Below, piece by piece: positions 60,990 to 64,000 of a stretch of 64,000 bases of DNA. Source of the stretch: Granulicella sp. dw_53 (GTDB lineage: Bacteria; Acidobacteriota; Terriglobia; Terriglobales; Acidobacteriaceae). Positions within the stretch are counted from its first letter, which is position 1. Every line of letters begins with the position of its first letter. The notes below the pieces were generated by a model, which ran no database searches, was not told the origin of the DNA, and saw only the letters and a program-made list of their open reading frames with translations. The stretch is taken from assembly GCF_018449545.1 (NCBI RefSeq), contig NZ_JAAVUR010000013.1, positions 1-64,000 on the forward strand, in the 5' to 3' direction. The position numbers and the translations under genes are program-made.

Positions 60990-62178
60990 GCAAAGACGCC
61001 TCAGGAGGTGCATCCTTCATTCGTAACGGAAGGACGATGCGCGCCTCTGTGCCTCCCTCCGAGAGTGGATGGATAGAAAATGTGTGCTGGTCAGAGTACA
61101 TCCGTGCCAGACGTTCGCAGGTCGATCCGAGCCCGATGCCCATCTCCAGGTCTTCGAGATTCTGCTTCGACAGGCCGATGCCGTTGTCGGTTACGGTCAA
61201 CACCAGCTCACCGGATCTGCGTAGGCAGCCTATCTTGATCTGGCCGGTCTGCTGTTTTCCTCCCAGTCCGTGGATCATCGCATTTTCTACAAGAGGCTGA
61301 AGGATAAAGCTGGGAACCACTGCCTGTTCCAGTCCGGGTTCCAACTCAAACAAGACCGAGAGCCGGTTGCTGAAACGCATCTCTTCCATGGCGACGTACG
61401 CTTTGGTCAAGGCTATCTCCGCGGAGAGAGTGGTCTCCACCTCCGCTCCTTTGCCAAGGGAAGAACGCAACAGATCCCCCAGACGCGTAAGCATCTTGCT
61501 CGCGATCCTTGGGTCGTGACGTATCAGCGTCGAGATATTCTGCAGACTATTGAAGAGGAAGTGAGGATTGAGACGCATGCGGAGTGTTGCCAGTTCCGCC
61601 CGGCGCAGGCTGCTCTCAAGCTCTGCGCGCTCCAGCGCTAGTTGTGCGGTTCTACGCTCACTCTCCTGCAGATCAATCAAATTGCGGAGGATGCATGCAC
61701 CTATGACGGAGGAAAAATAGAGCATCCCCTGCATCATCAGCTCGCAGTTTGAGATGGACCACAGGGTCGGCAGGGGCATTATCGACTCGTGAACAGCTCG
61801 CCACAAGGCCGTGCTCAAAGCAACCGTCATGACGTGCGCAAGGCACACGAAGGGTATCCCCACGAGGGCGAGAGCGGTTAGATTGTGGAACCATGCCGAC
61901 CGCCTGAGTGGAAATCGCTCTTCCAGGCGAAATACCAGGAGCGTAAGAAAGGCCCAGGGGTAGAAGGAAGTTAGCCATCCGGCGAGGCCGATCAGAAGGC
62001 GTTCGTGCGAGTTACACATCAGGAGAAGATGGCGGGCGAACGTGATGCTGCCGAGCAACGTCCAGGCTAACAACAACGTGCCGAAGCGCGTGTATCGAAC
62101 TGTCGACTGCATGTTCACGATGCGCATCCTGGATCTCAACTTTGTTTGAAGATTATGCTCTTCGCTCAATTCTGGCAC
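60961..62178 (-). CDS. LytS/YehU-type membrane sensor histidine kinase
   Basis: Up to 405 residues; ATG codons at residues 18 and 23 are alternative starts. About four hydrophobic segments lie between residues 30 and 165. A coiled coil follows (SERRTAQLALERAELESSLR), then the His_kinase domain with LRMRLNPHFLFNSLQNISTL (phospho-His) and an HATPase domain (VENAMIHGLGG, TVTDNGIGLSKQ). With the LytTR regulator it forms a two-component system of the kind that senses cell-envelope or metabolite signals. The signal cannot be read from the sequence. Confidence 0.92.
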   Translation of the reverse strand: MPELSEEHNLQTKLRSRMRIVNMQSTVRYTRFGTLLLAWTLLGSITFARHLLLMCNSHERLLIGLAGWLTSFYPWAFLTLLVFRLEERFPLRRSAWFHNLTALALVGIPFVCLAHVMTVALSTALWRAVHESIMPLPTLWSISNCELMMQGMLYFSSVIGACILRNLIDLQESERRTAQLALERAELESSLRRAELATLRMRLNPHFLFNSLQNISTLIRHDPRIASKMLTRLGDLLRSSLGKGAEVETTLSAEIALTKAYVAMEEMRFSNRLSVLFELEPGLEQAVVPSFILQPLVENAMIHGLGGKQQTGQIKIGCLRRSGELVLTVTDNGIGLSKQNLEDLEMGIGLGSTCERLARMYSDQHTFSIHPLSEGGTEARIVLPLRMKDAPPEASLHEFTSFAHR

Positions 62179-62464
62179 AAAAAATCGCGCCTAACCGACG
62201 CAATTTGGCCTGAGATGCTTCCGGCGGTGGTGAACAGCACTCTGGGGAGGGCGAACGTTCGTGCTGTCTTCTGAATGAGAGGGTTGTATGCCGTTTGTCC
62301 ATACAAACTCCTGACTGGCCCCGGATCGGCGGCTTACCAAGCTGTGTGTACCATTCGCCATTGAAAGCAGGTTATTGGCACAAAAAGGGTAGTGGCTTTT
62401 TCTATGCCGGCACACTATGGGATTGCATTTGATAACTCATCCCACTGATTCCGAGGTCAAAGCC

Positions 62465-63460
62465 ATGAATATCAAAACCCGTCTATCGGCATTCACGCTA
62501 AGTCTTCGACTTACTTGTGCTTTCTTTTTGTATTTCGTAGCTATTGGATCTTTACTCCACTCGTCTGCGCTGGCGCAAGATGTAACTTCCGGCGTGAATG
62601 GGATATCCGTTCGAATCGCGCAGCAACTACAGAAGATTGAAGCTGGAGAGCGGGCGGGATTGTCTACGGCGAAGCTCGGATATATGTGGTCGGTACTAGC
62701 GTCTCAATATCAAGATGCGGCGGATGGCGCGAGGGCGTTGGATGCGTATGAGCGCGCTCTGCACTTATTGGCGAAGGATCCTGGGAGCAGATCGAATTAT
62801 GCTACATCTTTGGACAATCTGGGAGCGTTGTACTTGGAGTACGGACGAATCGCTGAGGCAGAGAAGGTCAGGAAGAGAGCCTTGGAGATTCGGACGGAGA
62901 TCGGAAACCCGATCGACATCGCGAAGAGCGAACAGCATATGGCTGAGGTTGCACTCTCCCAGCATCGCTATAAGGATGCGGCGAGAGGCTCGCGGAGAGC
63001 GCTAGAGATATTGTCGGCGACGGGAGCCGCAGATAGGAGGTCGAATATTACTTCGGAGTTATCCGCGCTAGTGAGCCTGACGTATGCCGAGTGCATGCAG
63101 TCGAAGCAGGAGGATGCGTTGCAGCATGCCGAGAGAGCTATACGGCTGGTTGAGAGCGCGTTTTCTTTGAACTCCTTGGAGCGGGCACATGTATCGATGG
63201 CGCTTGGGGCGGCACAGTGGAAGATGGGGCAGATTGCAGAGGCCGAGCAGTCGATGAAGGACGGGTTGAGCATCATGCGGGAGCGACTGGGAGAGAACAA
63301 TCCAATGGTGATCGCGGCTACGTTTGAGTATTGCGACTTTCTGCAAGCGATACACCGGAATGCGGAGGTCGCGGTGCTTAGGAAGGAACTCTCAGAGAGG
63401 ATGTCAGGGATGACGAGACCCCTCCCTGGATATGCTGTAAGTGCTTATGCACTTCGATAA
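62465..63460 (+). CDS. Secreted TPR-repeat protein
   Basis: 331 residues from the ATG of MNIKTRLSAF, which opens a Sec signal (LTCAFFLYFVAIGSLLHSSA, cleavage near ALAQ). The rest is helical, with tetratricopeptide repeats such as ALDAYERALHLLAKDPGSRS, TSLDNLGALYLEYGRIAEAE and MALGAAQWKMGQIAEAEQSM. TPR proteins serve as protein-binding scaffolds. It is divergent from the two-component genes, about 290 bases away, so it may be a target of that system (inference). No enzyme domain is present. Confidence 0.85.
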   Translation: MNIKTRLSAFTLSLRLTCAFFLYFVAIGSLLHSSALAQDVTSGVNGISVRIAQQLQKIEAGERAGLSTAKLGYMWSVLASQYQDAADGARALDAYERALHLLAKDPGSRSNYATSLDNLGALYLEYGRIAEAEKVRKRALEIRTEIGNPIDIAKSEQHMAEVALSQHRYKDAARGSRRALEILSATGAADRRSNITSELSALVSLTYAECMQSKQEDALQHAERAIRLVESAFSLNSLERAHVSMALGAAQWKMGQIAEAEQSMKDGLSIMRERLGENNPMVIAATFEYCDFLQAIHRNAEVAVLRKELSERMSGMTRPLPGYAVSAYALR

Positions 63461-63477
63461 CGATGGGTTCTTATAGC

Positions 63478-64000
63478 TTAACTTTGCGCTGGTTTTATAA
63501 CTTGGTAGCGTATCCAAAGCGCATCGTTGCTCTGTTGTTCTACTGACTTGAGTTTCAAGGGGACGGCTCGGAAATCGTCCTGCTCCTTGGAGTCCGCGGA
63601 GATTCCATCGAAGAGGGTGGCGATGCCGGAACGTCCGTCGATACCTGGCTGCAAGATGAGGCTGATCTCATCTACAAGGCCTGCGCGCAGCATCGAGCCG
63701 TTGATGTGTCCGCCGCCCTCCAGCAAAAGGGTCTGGATGCCGAAGTGTTCGCCAAGCAGATCCAGGGCTGCGGGTAGGTCGACGGAGTTTTTGCCGCAGA
63801 CAAGATAAGAGATGCCACGGTCGCGCAGGTAATCCAGATAGGCCTTCGTGGTCTGTTCACTGAGCACACATACGAGGTGATCTCCATCGAAATCACTTTT
63901 GTTCCAGCGGAGGCTTCCCTTCGTATCGACTGCGATGGCGTAGGATTTGGCGCGCGTCGCGACATAGGGAGCTTGCGGGCCTGCGGACGGGGAGTTCTCA
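63478..64000 (-). CDS. RibD C-terminal-domain reductase (cut by window end)
   Basis: The frame is open to the window edge, giving 174 residues of a partial protein. It has YAIAVDTKGSLRWNKSDF, then LLEHFG-like GEHFGIQTLLLEGGGHINGS, and LVDEISLILQPGIDGRSGI, the nucleotide-binding signature of RibD-C/dihydrofolate-reductase-like reductases. Stand-alone forms reduce small carbonyl or pyrimidine substrates with NADPH and often have no assigned role. An internal GTG near 63867 is not the start, since homology continues upstream of it. It converges on the TPR gene. Confidence 0.82.
   Translation of the reverse strand, partial: ENSPSAGPQAPYVATRAKSYAIAVDTKGSLRWNKSDFDGDHLVCVLSEQTTKAYLDYLRDRGISYLVCGKNSVDLPAALDLLGEHFGIQTLLLEGGGHINGSMLRAGLVDEISLILQPGIDGRSGIATLFDGISADSKEQDDFRAVPLKLKSVEQQSNDALWIRYQVIKPAQS

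Noticed and set aside
1..64000. CRISPR arrays, tRNA/rRNA genes, insertion sequences, prophage genes
   Set aside because: None was seen on reading both strands; a tRNAscan-SE/Infernal and ISfinder search would be decisive for small or degenerate cases.

Overview
The window reads like a chromosomal segment of an acidobacterium, probably a Terriglobia-type soil organism related to Granulicella, Terriglobus or Edaphobacter. This is inferred from gene content: an Oar-like TonB-dependent receptor with a carboxypeptidase-regulatory domain, many secreted peptidases and glycosidases with Sec or Tat signals, an NHL-repeat secreted protein, and a stressosome operon wired to hybrid kinases. No rRNA, tRNA, CRISPR array, insertion sequence or replication origin was found by reading.

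Layout. 1-3.1 kb: the tail of a sialate O-acetylesterase, a secreted HExxH metallopeptidase and a Tat-exported SelA-like PLP enzyme. 3.1-4.6 kb: an AT-rich stretch with no convincing gene. 4.6-16.6 kb: a one-strand biosynthetic cluster with tightly spaced or overlapping genes. It holds a single-module NRPS (C-A-T-TE, adenylation code predicted for glycine), a GT1 glycosyltransferase, a condensation-type acyltransferase, a RhlC/RfbF-like GT2, three tandem paralogous condensation-type acyltransferases and a 44-residue membrane peptide. I infer a multiply acylated glycosylated glycine lipid; this is the most likely undescribed system here.

16.6-28.4 kb: a peptidase/amidohydrolase region with clear decay. 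It contains an M14 carboxypeptidase pseudogene with several frameshifts, intact M28 and M20 peptidases, an orphan Tat signal ORF, an amidohydrolase fragment joined to an M14 C-terminal fragment, a GH29 alpha-L-fucosidase, a truncated receptor N-terminus and an intact M14 peptidase. 28.8-37.8 kb: carbohydrate uptake and breakdown (Oar-like receptor, MFS transporter, GH3 glycosidase, Tat-exported Gfo/Idh/MocA protein), with a perfect 16-bp LacI-type palindrome in the divergent receptor/transporter region. 38.0-44.3 kb: rsbR-rsbS-rsbT, then an ATPase-PP2C fusion, then two hybrid histidine kinases, all on the minus strand. 44.6-49.2 kb: FdhD with a small companion gene, a DUF4149-like membrane protein, a ZIP metal transporter and the NHL protein.

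49.2-52.3 kb: an operon for the lower oxidative L-fucose pathway (SDR dehydrogenase, L-fuconate dehydratase, FAH-family diketo-acid hydrolase). It fits functionally with the alpha-L-fucosidase at 23.6 kb. 52.9-64 kb: housekeeping-type genes: glycine-zipper lipoprotein, EngB, cupin, inositol-phosphate synthase, DedA, HemQ-like protein, endonuclease III, HemD, a LytTR two-component pair, a TPR protein and a RibD-C reductase cut by the window end. This last part carries at least four copies of an 80-bp, double-hairpin intergenic repeat.
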